33,027 bases of DNA from Acanthaster planci (Eukaryota > Echinodermata > Asteroidea > Valvatida > Acanthasteridae). Below, in pieces: positions 25,601 through 33,027 of this stretch. The stretch lies in assembly GCF_001949145.1 (NCBI RefSeq), contig NW_019091418.1, positions 3,316,989 through 3,350,015 on the forward strand, given 5' to 3'. Position numbers and translations under genes: made by a program. Below the pieces are notes generated by a model, which had not been told where the DNA came from, ran no database searches, and was given only the letters and a program-made list of their open reading frames with translations. How positions within the stretch are numbered: the first letter of the stretch is position 1; the number at the start of each line of letters is the position of its first letter.

Positions 25601-28600
25601 TATACAGTTAAATGATTTGTTGTATCATTGATTCATTATAGTTTTGGTAAAGTGAAGAAATCTCTTAATCAATTTTTTTTCCCTAGGTGAGCGAATCTCT
25701 GTTAGTGATGCATTCCTTCATCCATTTCTTGCTCCAGAAGTTGCTGCTAGATTTCTCTTACCTCCCAGCTCTAACGGTAATTAACAGCTGTCATATTTTA
25801 CACGACAATCATTTCTGATACTTGGCTTTCTGCCTGTTGTCTTATTCATGTGTTATAGTGCCACCATGTAGACCAGATTGTTAAGCAACTGGCCAGATAG
25901 AACATTTCAGATGAGAGCCAGTAACAAGTGTTGTATACATGGACCACATATCATTCCAGCAAGTACCTGTAATCTGGTTTTATGAAGTCAAACTTGTTTA
26001 TGTACAACAAATTTGTGATATGCATAGTTGCAGGAAATTTTTGTCTAAGTTGCTGTATTTTTCATCTCTTCTGTTAGCATGCCCATCCACATATAAGAAA
26101 TTCAACATTCCTGCAAGCGTCTACACATTATCTCCAGTTATCTCTTCTGAAGTAGCTACTGACCATCTCAAGAGTGTGGATCTACTTCGACGAGGGACTA
26201 CATCCATCCAGGCAGAGCCAATCCAAATCAGGAGACCCAAACGTGCTGTTGCAGAAGTGGCACCATTTGCTCCCAAGGATACTCAAACCCTACACAATGA
26301 CTTGGACAAGGTTGCTACCGTGGCATTTTCGAACTCATCAGCCACCAAAGTTGCCAGTCAAAGTCATGGTCAGTATGCAGTGGAGCCATCATTGCAGGAA
26401 TGTATAGGCAAACAAGAACAGCCTGAATGGTGTAATCCATCAGTAGGTTTAGATATGAAGGCAACTAACCAGGAAAGATTTGGCTGCAGTTCAAACAATA
26501 AATTGTTTGGATCAAAGTCAAATAGCATTGCCTTTACCAATTCAAGAGACCTGCAGACTGTGTTGGAAAATTCACCCACTGTTGAGAAGAGATACAAGGA
26601 TGGAAATGTTAACAATAAAACAGGCATTGAACTCGGCAAGATTAATGTAACAGTGCAGCCTTCACTGACGTCAGATCAAAAGTTGAAAGATCCTCTTGTT
26701 CTCAGTAATGTTATGAGTAACTCTCCATCTAGCAAAAAAGAAATTGGGACCCTGGTATCTCATATTGAAAAGACAATCAAAGCAGAGTGCCAGCAGCTTG
26801 AAGGGCTCACTCATATGCCAGAAGAGGCCAGATTTAAGCATCTTAAGGAGATGAAAATGGAAGCTCTCAAAGAAGACTTGGAAAAATCTTTGGAACCGAA
26901 ACCAGAAAGTAGCATGTGGTACCAGTTGCTCTATCATGACACAGAAAACAGCAAGACTGAATTGATGGATATCACTGAGCCTTCTCAAAATACCAACCAT
27001 CATAGAACTCTAACAAAGACCAAAGCAATGGTACTATCCACCTCGTCTAATCCACAAGATGTTGTCAGTGATAGCTTGAATCTGCTGACTCCTATAAACT
27101 ATTCACAATCTCCAGAGTGCTCCACACAAGAGCTGAAGAAAGATGTTGATGAGGCTACAGTTCATCAGATATCCAAAATATTAAAGAGGCAATCACAGGA
27201 TCTGTCTCCTCGTAACACGACATTAAAGAGTGAGAAGGTATCAGCAAGCCTTGGGTCAAAAAAGAAAAGCCCAAAGCAAGATATTTTATTGGCAAAGAAA
27301 TCCAAGCAGCAAACAGAAACCACGCTCCTTTCTGAGCCAATGTTAAATGCAAGTATCAAGAACCATGAAATTCCAAGACATACTGAGATAAGCAAAAGTT
27401 GCCTAGATGAGCCAAATCTCTCTAAAGATGTCACAATAAATACCACTACTACTGAACGAAAAGCCACCATGGATTTCAATCCATCAAAAAGCTTGAAATT
27501 AAGCCAAAGGCCAACCTTCAAGCTGAATCCACTGTCGCGGATAAGAAGGAGCAAAGCTCGGGCCCAGGAGAGAATCAAAGCCAGACATGATTTTATAAGC
27601 CAAGAACCCTTCCACTGGTGGGAGTTGAACTCAGGAACACAGAGCAAAGAAGACAATCATGATGCTGCTGAGGTTATTTGGCAAAGAGATGGTAATGATA
27701 AAGGCCATCGAGCTGAGAGTAAAGAGGTATTACCAATCAAACTTGTGAAAGATTGTCAGCCTTCATGCCAGATTACCACCAGTCTATCATGCTTTAATAT
27801 TCCACAGAAATTAGAAAGTAAGACTCTTTCCAGAAATACGAAAGAACTGAAACATTCTAAGGGGAAGCTCATAACAAAAGATACATGGAAGTTCAAGAAT
27901 CCAGCTCGGTCACGAGGAGGTGTGCCTCAGACATCATTACAGTCTCAAAAATTGAAAAAGACTCTCTCAGATGCTGACTTGAAATCAAAAAGAGTTAAAC
28001 AAAATCTGGGGAATCCATGTTCTGGCAAATTACACCATCACAGAGAGATTAAAATCATTTCACAGGTACAAGATCCTGCTGAGAAGCCGAGAATGTTACA
28101 AAAAAAGAAATCAGGAGTTACCAGGAATATTATCCCATCTCCAGCTAAATCAGGGTCAAATCACCACACAGACACTTCTGAACATGAAGTCAAACCAAAA
28201 CATGACGTTAGTAAAAGTGGACATAGCCCTGATAAAGGTGAAATCTCAAGGAGTAAAGAAAGTCGGAGATCAGGTGTAAGAAAGAAAAGAAAACTGGAGC
28301 ATCCACTCAGTAATTATGAGGATGCTACATTAACAAGGAATGTCCCTATAAAATCATCACCACTTGAAAATGCTAGTGTTAGAATCACACCAACCATCCA
28401 GGCAGACTCACTTGTGGAAGTTAAAAACATCAGACCAAAAGATGATAGAAGTGGAACTTGTCAGGAAGAGGTAAGCCATATTTCTTTATCAAACCCAAGG
28501 TAGGTTAGTCTTAACATTTTATTCAACATATGATTTAAACAAAAACACATTAGTAATGCTCATATTCTAAGGAAATCAGACAGGACTATTTCTTAAGGAA

Positions 28601-30817
28601 CTGAGGATGGTAATATTTTGAATGCGGTGACAACTTTACCCAGCTTACTTGCAAGCTGTTTGTACCTGATTCAAATGATAAATAAGAAATTTAAGTACGA
28701 TTTAAATTCTGTTAAGAAAACATCTTTGAAGCTTCATTTCATTGAAAGCTTGTATGATTTGTACTTCATGTATCTACATTTATATAAATGTTCTTTGCAT
28801 AATTGAGTACAGAATTTGATGCCAGATCACAAATTTGGCAATCAGTTGACTCAGGACATTCCACAAAAGTCAAAAGGTGTGGTCATTACATCTACAATGT
28901 ACTCGGCAATAAAGTTTTAACCACTTGCTGCCAGGGAACCCTATTTCGAGCACCATGGGTTTATACGCAGAGCCAGGGTGCCTGAAATGGGACAAAAGAG
29001 CTGGTCTGTGTAATAAAAGACGGTACTCGGAACAAAAGACCTGCTGCTTGGAATTGCCATCATTTTTTGGCTTGCATTTTTTGAAGGTAATCCGTCACTA
29101 TTTTTAATCAATATACCACTGTTTTGGGCATAGCGCCCCGTGAATTAGCACTGCGGACAAAAGTGCTCCAGGGCCCTCTCATCATTGATGAGCGACACAG
29201 CACCGCTGCATGCTAATCCAGCTGCGTTTGAAAAGATGCCACTCGTGTTCATTGGGAACAAAGGAAATTATGCAACACCTCACAATTCTGGGCTCTCTTT
29301 ACAGGGCAGCAGGCCTGGCTGGAATACTCAGGAATCAGTGGAGGTTCCTGTCAGATTAGAGTAGCCACCAAACAGTCATTCATGTGGGTGTAAATGTCCA
29401 TTAAATGAAATTATGAATTTTTGAAGAATTTTGAAAACTGAAAATCTTGAAAGTCTCCCTTATGTGCACACTGCATTTTTAAAAGCACCCGGTAGCAAGT
29501 GGTTTAAAAGAGACAAGAAAGAACTGTCGATCACCCCTGCGTCTGATATTACCAGCAATCTATTTTGCAGGAATGAAATCATTGACATACTGTTTACTTT
29601 GTAAGATGGTGAGGGTTTTGTGTAGATTCTCTTATGCGTGTATTGCCATCTGTTCCTGCAGCAGTCACATCAGAAGCTTAATCTAAACCCTGGGAATGAG
29701 TCTGAAAAGGATGCTAATGGTCCAGCAAGTTCATCACCTTCCAATTCAGAAGAGGATGATGTAAGAATTTATCACCCTGTAGTCCATCTCCATGGATATC
29801 CTCCGAGAGCCTGGACTTGTCTGTGTTGTTGATCCTTAGTCCTCAAGCTTTTTGTCAGAATTCATTTTACTTACATTTGCCACAATTTTGTGTCACCACT
29901 GCATGCGTGCATGATATTTTGAATTGAATTTAGCATCCAGTGTGTATTGTTCTCTAGCTTTGTTGCTCCTAACCAATTCAATTTGGAAGTGAGCTTGATC
30001 ACCTACAACCCTGTGAATTGTTAAGCTATCTTTTTCTGCACCGTGATTTTCTCAAATACATTTCATTATTTTTTACCATCACAAAATGATGCACCACAGT
30101 AAATTTCTCAAGGTGATCCCTTAAACATCATAATATCCTCAAGACAACCAGACTGGGGGGGAACAGACATGTTGGGAAAATAAAAGATCAGATCAACAAA
30201 TTGGCCCTGATTTCTTCCTGATGTTTCAGTATGTAAAACATAAAGGTTGTCATCAGGATGATCAGGTGTTAAATGTCAATGGTGTGATGTATACATCTCT
30301 GTAATTGTTCCCAGGCCAGACTGTTTAGAAATGAAGTAAACACTGTCTAAATATCGGTCAATCAGACTGGACCATGCTGACCGCCGAGGGTTTTAAATGT
30401 ACATCTGATTGCATAGAAAAGTGCATGAGGAGTATTGGATAAAAGCTGGAGATGTTTGGTTTATGCTGATCACACTGATGAGTTAGGACTGGTGGTCCAC
30501 ATGCAGTATGTAGGTGATTGTTGCTGGCATAAATGAATACTTCCTGTGACATCAAAAAAGTAGAAAACCAATAAATGTACATCAACAGGTTGGTGCCATA
30601 ATTTGAAAAATTAATTAATTTCATGTAGTTTTTGTGGAGATGAGATAATCATTTGCTTTGGTTGTCTGATTGGAAACCTAGTAATTTTAATATGCAGAGT
30701 TGCTCCTAAATTGTTGTAACGTGGTTTTATTTCCTACATGTAAATTACGTATTTGGGCTGGTTAGTTGAGTTGGTTGATTTTTTTCTTTCTGTACATAGG
30801 AGGTACTTCTACTGTGA
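19600..30817 (+). CDS. CMGC-family (DYRK/HIPK/CLK-like) protein kinase, C-terminal part, 7 exons, 5' incomplete
   Basis: Gene-level entry: joining 19600-19665, 20183-20339, 24039-24128, 25687-25776, 26078-28470, 29662-29760 and 30800-30817 gives one open frame of 970 residues plus a stop. All introns are GT/AG and the phases are consistent (0, 1, 1, 1, 0, 0). Residues 1-134 are the C-terminal lobe of a serine/threonine kinase: DMWSLGCILVE (subdomain IX, residues 12-22), GEPLF, then LGPLP as in the CMGC family, and NPSERISVSDAFLHPF with the conserved subdomain XI Arg. Residues 135-970 form a polar basic tail. CMGC kinases phosphorylate Ser/Thr, and DYRKs also autophosphorylate Tyr; substrate and pathway here are unknown. 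The N-lobe, HRD loop, DFG and activation segment must lie upstream and were not found in the 19.6 kb to the left. Orthology within CMGC is unresolved: spacing after GEPLF resembles DYRK, while the LGPLP region resembles CLK. Confidence 0.85.
19666..20182 (+). other. Kinase intron A-B (517 bases)
   Basis: GTACTC to TTTCAG. Near its end TGAACCAGAAGGTG (20084-20097) and CACTTTCTGGTTCA (20122-20135) are inverted copies, one mismatch in 14, so the region before the acceptor could fold. Confidence 0.7.
20183..20339 (+). CDS. Kinase exon B: GEPLF to LGPLP and CMGC insert region
   Basis: This 157-base exon encodes 52 residues plus one base, starting LYLGEPLFFAV and containing EELLQKMIAVLGPLP, then RGKFYSEFEHF. 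The GEPLF motif directly continues the subdomain IX helix of the previous exon, as in DYRK-type kinases. The acceptor is CTTATTTTTCAG|CTG and the donor is CTAG|GTAAGG. The stretch after LGPLP is short and unlike the longer insert I know from DYRK1 or HIPK, so the subfamily is uncertain. Confidence 0.87.
20340..24038 (+). other. Kinase intron B-C (3.7 kb)
   Basis: GTAAGG to TTACAG. Open frames inside (for example 22729-22980) show no recognisable product. No repeat structure was noted. Confidence 0.65.
24039..24128 (+). CDS. Kinase exon C: helix region ending at subdomain XI
   Basis: This 90-base exon enters after one carried base and leaves one base over. It encodes E-TQSKLFRRLGELHDYNFG followed by SFILSILQYNP. 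The LSILQYNPS segment corresponds to the usual L-x-x-M-L-x-x-[DE]-P-x-x-R stretch before subdomain XI. The acceptor is GATTTTTACAG. The donor is taken as CCCTA|GTAGGT, because a cut three bases later would read into TGA in the next exon. The intron before it is about 3.7 kb. Confidence 0.85.
24714..24772. repeat. Perfect inverted repeat, 24-bp arms, 11-base loop, with TTAGGG
   Basis: The arm starting TTAACCCTAACCCTCC (24714-24737) is the exact reverse complement of 24749-24772, which ends GAGGGTTAGGGTTAA. The loop is CCAACAGGTGA. Two telomere-like CCCTAA/TTAGGG words lie in each arm. Confidence 0.95.
24831..24956 (+). mobile_element. Repeat fragment, copy 1 (retrotransposon-like)
   Basis: The segment from TGGGAGACATACGCC through AAATAAATATTC matches the reverse complement of 25469-25595 at roughly 80% by eye, with shared blocks TACGCCTTT, GCGACAGTTT, TTCTCCTGG, GCCCGCTG and GATTGTCTTGTT. 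It runs into an ATT microsatellite. It is probably a fragment of an interspersed repeat; no coding part remains. Confidence 0.75.
24957..24984. repeat. ATT trinucleotide microsatellite, about 9 copies
   Basis: Uninterrupted TAT/ATT run at the end of repeat copy 1. The equivalent place in the opposed copy is a degenerate ATTATTGTTATT. Confidence 0.95.
25322..25595 (-). mobile_element. Repeat copy 2, inverted, with AAATAAAT tail
   Basis: Read on the minus strand it begins TGGGAGACGTACGCC, follows copy 1, then continues through GCAGGGCCCGCAATGG and CCCTGGATAAATAAATC to an AAATAAAT-type tail. A 5' cut and a simple A/T-rich 3' tail are typical of non-LTR retrotransposons or SINEs; the family is inference. 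Confidence 0.7.
25687..25776 (+). CDS. Kinase exon D: subdomain XI and end of kinase domain
   Basis: This 90-base exon completes Ser-Glu-Arg-Ile (split codon with exon C) and encodes RISVSDAFLHPFLAPEVAAR followed by FLLPPSSN. The pattern P-x-x-R-I-x-x-x-x-A-x-x-H-P-F is the canonical C-terminal end of eukaryotic protein kinases. The acceptor has a run of nine T and CCCTAG, and the donor is ACG|GTAATT. The 1558-base intron upstream is full of repeat insertions. Confidence 0.88.
25777..26077 (+). other. Kinase intron D-E (301 bases)
   Basis: GTAATT to CTGTTAG. The latter part is open in the frame of exon E, so retention would add an in-frame stretch starting at a Met at 25939, but the phase join with exon D supports splicing. 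Confidence 0.75.
26078..28470 (+). CDS. Large exon E: long polar basic C-terminal tail of the kinase
   Basis: The exon starts after CTGTTAG, completes a split Ala codon with exon D, and stays open for 797 codons to the donor GAAGAG|GTAAGC. The open frame runs 43 bases further upstream than needed, but phase and acceptor place the true start at 26078. The tail is rich in Lys, Ser, Thr, Asn, Gln and Glu and has no recognised fold, so it is probably disordered. Visible landmarks (fragment numbering): RRPKR near 186-190; a charged helical stretch at about 363-407 containing EARFKHLKEMKMEALKEDL; KKSPKQDILLAKKSKQQ; an Arg-rich patch RIRRSKARAQERIKARHDF starting near 622 followed by the aromatic FHWWEL near 646-651; and RKKRK at 869-873, a strong nuclear-localisation-type cluster. 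A nuclear role is inferred from these clusters, not shown. Confidence 0.88.
28471..29661 (+). other. Kinase intron E-F (1191 bases)
   Basis: GTAAGC to CTGCAG. About half of it is an inverted-repeat element listed separately. Confidence 0.75.
28917..29508. mobile_element. ~590-bp inverted-repeat element bounded by TTAA
   Basis: TTAACCACTTGCTGCCAGGG (28917-28936) pairs with the reverse complement of the right end (TTTAAACCACTTGCTACCGG), with one indel and two substitutions over about 22 bases. TTAA at both borders and a CC(A)CTTGC start fit piggyBac-type elements, which insert at TTAA. There is no transposase, so it would be non-autonomous. The family is inferred from termini only. Confidence 0.6.
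29662..29760 (+). CDS. Exon F: acidic Ser/Asn-rich segment of the kinase tail
   Basis: This 99-base exon in phase 0 encodes QSHQKLNLNPGNESEKDANG followed by a Ser-rich stretch and EEDD. The acceptor is TTCCTGCAG and the donor GATGAT|GTAAGA. Codon use and the low-complexity Ser/Glu/Asp composition match the preceding tail. The acceptor is a tandem CAGCAG, so splicing three bases later would drop the first Gln. Without the donor the frame would run to a stop at 29832, a possible alternative end through intron retention. Confidence 0.75.
29761..30799 (+). other. Kinase intron F-G (1039 bases)
   Basis: GTAAGA to TACATAG. No repeat or exon recognised inside. Confidence 0.5.
30800..30817 (+). CDS. 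Exon G (tentative): last five codons EVLLL and stop
   Basis: A strong pyrimidine-rich acceptor (GATTTTTTTCTTTCTGTACATAG) precedes this exon. Joined in phase 0 to exon F it reads EEDD-EVLLL-stop, a plausible acidic then hydrophobic C-terminus. The coding part is too short to be sure of. A different frame from the same acceptor is open for 36 codons, but no donor in matching phase is visible. Confidence 0.5.
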   Translation, partial: EVLLL

Positions 30818-31406
30818 ATGGTATGCCATTGAGCAGAGGACAGTGAATGGTGTTCAACTTGCAGTCCATTCTGGAACTCCATTGTATGACATGAGTGATC
30901 AAATGTGATAGCAATAAGTGTGAACAGTGTGACCACTGTTAACTCAGTGTATATCATGTTGCTCACATTGGTGAACATGCAAGAATCGCTGAGAGGTTTT
31001 TAGTGTTGTATCCATTCTGTCTCAGGTTTTCCTGTTACATAGAAGCTACGGAAAAAAAACAAGTACATTGAAGACTTGAACGCACACTTGACATTTGACA
31101 CATTCAGTTCAGATGCGAGCAGATCTGACGAAATATGTCAAAACGTTTTCAGTACATTGTTTAAAGTTTGCTTTAAAAAGAGTAAACTAAACTTTCATTT
31201 TGATGTATCAATCCATCTGGCATCCTGAAGAAAAAAGACTTGTGGGTGAAAAATGAAAAATATTCACTGTGCAAGGTTCTTTTGAAGATATGTTAATTAA
31301 TCAAAAGTGGCTCTTATAACTAGTGACTCACTTTGTTGGGTTGGGTCACATATTTTTTCCGTAGTTTGATGGACTGCTCATATGTACAATGGTTGCTGTG
31401 AGGACC

Positions 31407-31446
31407 AGCAACAGTGTGGGGACTCTTAAAAGTCCTCACAGTTGCT
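31407..31446 (+). repeat. Hairpin in the presumed 3' UTR
   Basis: AGCAACAGTGTGGGGACT is followed after six bases by AGTCCTCACAGTTGCT, its imperfect inverse. A further copy, GTTGCTGTGAGGAC, lies immediately upstream (31392-31405), so two alternative stems are possible. Confidence 0.7.
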
Positions 31447-32162
31447 ACAAAGTTTTCTAATAGAAATTTTCTCCAGGAAATTCCAGTCATCATGGCTCAT
31501 GTGTCATTATTGTAAAGGAAGTACATTCCTTTTGCTCTGGTAAGCATGATACCTGAAGCAGTGTATGCACAGTTGATAGCCAATAAAACCATGCGACTAT
31601 TGTCACCTCACATGGTATATCTAAGAGTGTCAAATCCACATTGTCAAAGTAGATCTTGGATGACTGCTTGCAATGACTGCATTTATTGCTTGATACTTGG
31701 ACATCTTGAGGCAAGTTTCAACTAACTTCATTCAAGTGTAGGATAGTTGGATAATGTATTCAACTACATGTAGTTGCAACTTGACTGTGGTTCCAATGCC
31801 AGTTCTCGGTAGCCCAGTTTTAGACAGGGAACCTTTGACATGAAAACTTGGTGGCAAGATGGCATGAAATGGCAAGGACCACAAAAGCATTGAGAAATGT
31901 GACTAATTGAAAATTGTGACCGGTGACTTTCAATTTGGCAGCACTGGTTCGACTGGGACCTTTACATTGTCAAGAGAAGCTTGACTACCTGGTCTAACCA
32001 GAGCTTAGAGTGGCTAACATGGGTTCATAAACAGGTCTTACTCAACCTTGACAGATGGAAAATCATAGAAATCTGTCCTAGAGAGCAGCTTACTAAAATG
32101 AAGTATTTTAAGAAATGACATTTTCAGCATTTTAAGGTGATGATGGAAAGCCTTAAAGAAGA

Positions 32163-32168
32163 AATAAA
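32163..32168 (+). terminator. Candidate polyadenylation signal AATAAA
   Basis: AATAAA sits in an AT-rich stretch and is followed within 10-20 bases by TTTTGTG, a typical downstream element. It is the best 3'-end candidate after the proposed stop codon. Other AT-rich hexamers occur, so the cleavage site is not certain. Confidence 0.45.
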
Positions 32169-32185
32169 CTTGATTTTGTGCCTTA

Positions 32186-33027
32186 ATTTAGTGTATTTAT
32201 GCAACAAAATTTTTGTAAATGGTTTTTATTTGTAAATATGATTGCAATCAAATTGAAGGATCTAATGCCCATTTTTCAGGATTTCACATTTGATATTGAA
32301 ATACATGCACAAATAGTTCACTTTCAAAGGCTTTAGTTGTCAAACTACTTCTAGTCAAAACACCCGATAAAAGCCTCTGTAAGTCTGTATGCATGTGAGT
32401 GCCCCCCCCCGATGGTGCTTGTATTTTAAACCATTCCAGAATAGTCTTGCTTGCAATTGAAATTAAGTCAATTAATTTTTGCAAGTACATGTTTCACAAC
32501 AGTAGTTTAAAAGAAATATTGTCCCGCTGCTTATTTCATGTGCCTGGAAGGAAACCTTGTATATTTGTGATGTACTAGGATTTGAAGCAAGTGAAAATAG
32601 AGGGTTTGAGCCATACAGCTATATTAAATTACTAGAGTGCCAATTTCCAGTTCTCCGTGGAGAAATTTTCAAGCTGTCCTGGGTGCAGACATTTTGAATC
32701 CATGTGCGTGCTTGTAGAACATTTGAAATTATCGAATTATGTACTGTAAATGCAGTGCGCATTGGGTACTGCTAAAATCCAATTTAAAAAGTCACAGCAG
32801 AATATCTGCAGCACGTACGTGCATGCATTTGTGTTGTTTATGCAGAGCAAAGTGAAATGCTCATTTACTGATTGTGCATTTAGTTTTTTGTATATCGACT
32901 TTGTTAATGTATCATTTTAGAATACAGACTTAGATATCCAAATAGCCATACAAAACGTGTTCAAAATTTTGTGTGTTTCATAGGTTTGTGTACAAACATG
33001 GATGCACCCAGCAGGCATTCCTTAGTA
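32186..33027. other. Sequence beyond the kinase gene, nothing firm
   Basis: It contains a nine-C run near 32402-32410. At the very end a possible exon start (after TTTCATAG at 32983) is open in one frame to the window edge. No product is recognised. Confidence 0.35.

Larger units (their letters stand above)
24129..25686 (+). other. Kinase intron C-D (1558 bases), repeat-filled
   Basis: GTAGGT to CCCTAG. It contains a long perfect hairpin, an ATT microsatellite and two opposed repeat copies, listed separately. Confidence 0.75.
30818..32185 (+). other. Probable 3' UTR of the kinase gene
   Basis: About 1.37 kb with no long open frame lies between the proposed stop and the first well-placed AATAAA on this strand, followed by the G/T-rich TTGATTTTGTG. 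It contains a hairpin at 31407-31446. The extent is inferred only from the signal position. Confidence 0.45.

Noticed and set aside
25939-26077. Start of the large exon at the Met at 25939
   Set aside because: The phase from exon D and the acceptor CTGTTAG at 26077 give a continuous kinase reading; the upstream open stretch reads like intron.
27165-27656. 163-residue minus-strand open frame and similar ones opposite exon E
   Set aside because: They are antisense shadows of the 797-codon exon and have no recognisable domain.
1-33027. CRISPR array, operon or phage-like system
   Set aside because: No regularly spaced direct repeats with unique spacers were seen, and gene structure is clearly spliced eukaryotic.

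Overview
The window looks like animal (metazoan) nuclear DNA, probably from a marine invertebrate. The evidence is short exons bounded by GT/AG splice sites, large AT-rich introns, one kinase gene with a 2.4-kb coding exon, many small inverted-repeat transposon relics, and heavy use of the palindromic word TACATGTA. No bacterial operon, phage or viral gene is visible. I cannot name the genus from the sequence.

Only one protein-coding gene is well supported. It is on the + strand in the right-hand part of the window. Seven exons (19600-19665, 20183-20339, 24039-24128, 25687-25776, 26078-28470, 29662-29760 and a tentative last exon 30800-30817) splice in frame to a 970-residue C-terminal fragment. 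The first ~134 residues are the C-lobe of a CMGC-type serine/threonine protein kinase, nearest in appearance to DYRK/HIPK/CLK kinases. It has DMWSLGCILVE in subdomain IX and NPSERISVSDAFLHPF in subdomain XI. The remaining ~836 residues are a polar, basic, probably disordered tail with nuclear-localisation-like clusters. A 3' UTR with a hairpin and an AATAAA signal near 32163 follows. The N-lobe, catalytic loop and DFG motif are not recognisable upstream, so the gene probably begins before this window or has exons I could not detect.

The left part (1-19599) holds no gene I can support. It is a landscape of repeats: a 281-bp inverted-repeat element (732-1012), a 158-bp one (4136-4293), a seven-copy 63-bp minisatellite (4480-4920), a 246-bp inverted-repeat element (9252-9497), a 268-bp element with a tRNA-like core (14119-14386), a degenerate minisatellite (16257-16471) and a CAAA microsatellite array (18368-18580).

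The kinase introns carry further insertions: a perfect 24-bp-arm palindrome with telomere-like TTAGGG (24714-24772), two opposed copies of a retrotransposon-like repeat (24831-24984 and 25322-25595), and a TTAA-bounded inverted-repeat element (28917-29508). I see no clear undescribed molecular system. The most distinctive items are the tRNA-like core inside a MITE-like element, the in-frame 63-bp minisatellite, and the kinase's long unfamiliar tail.
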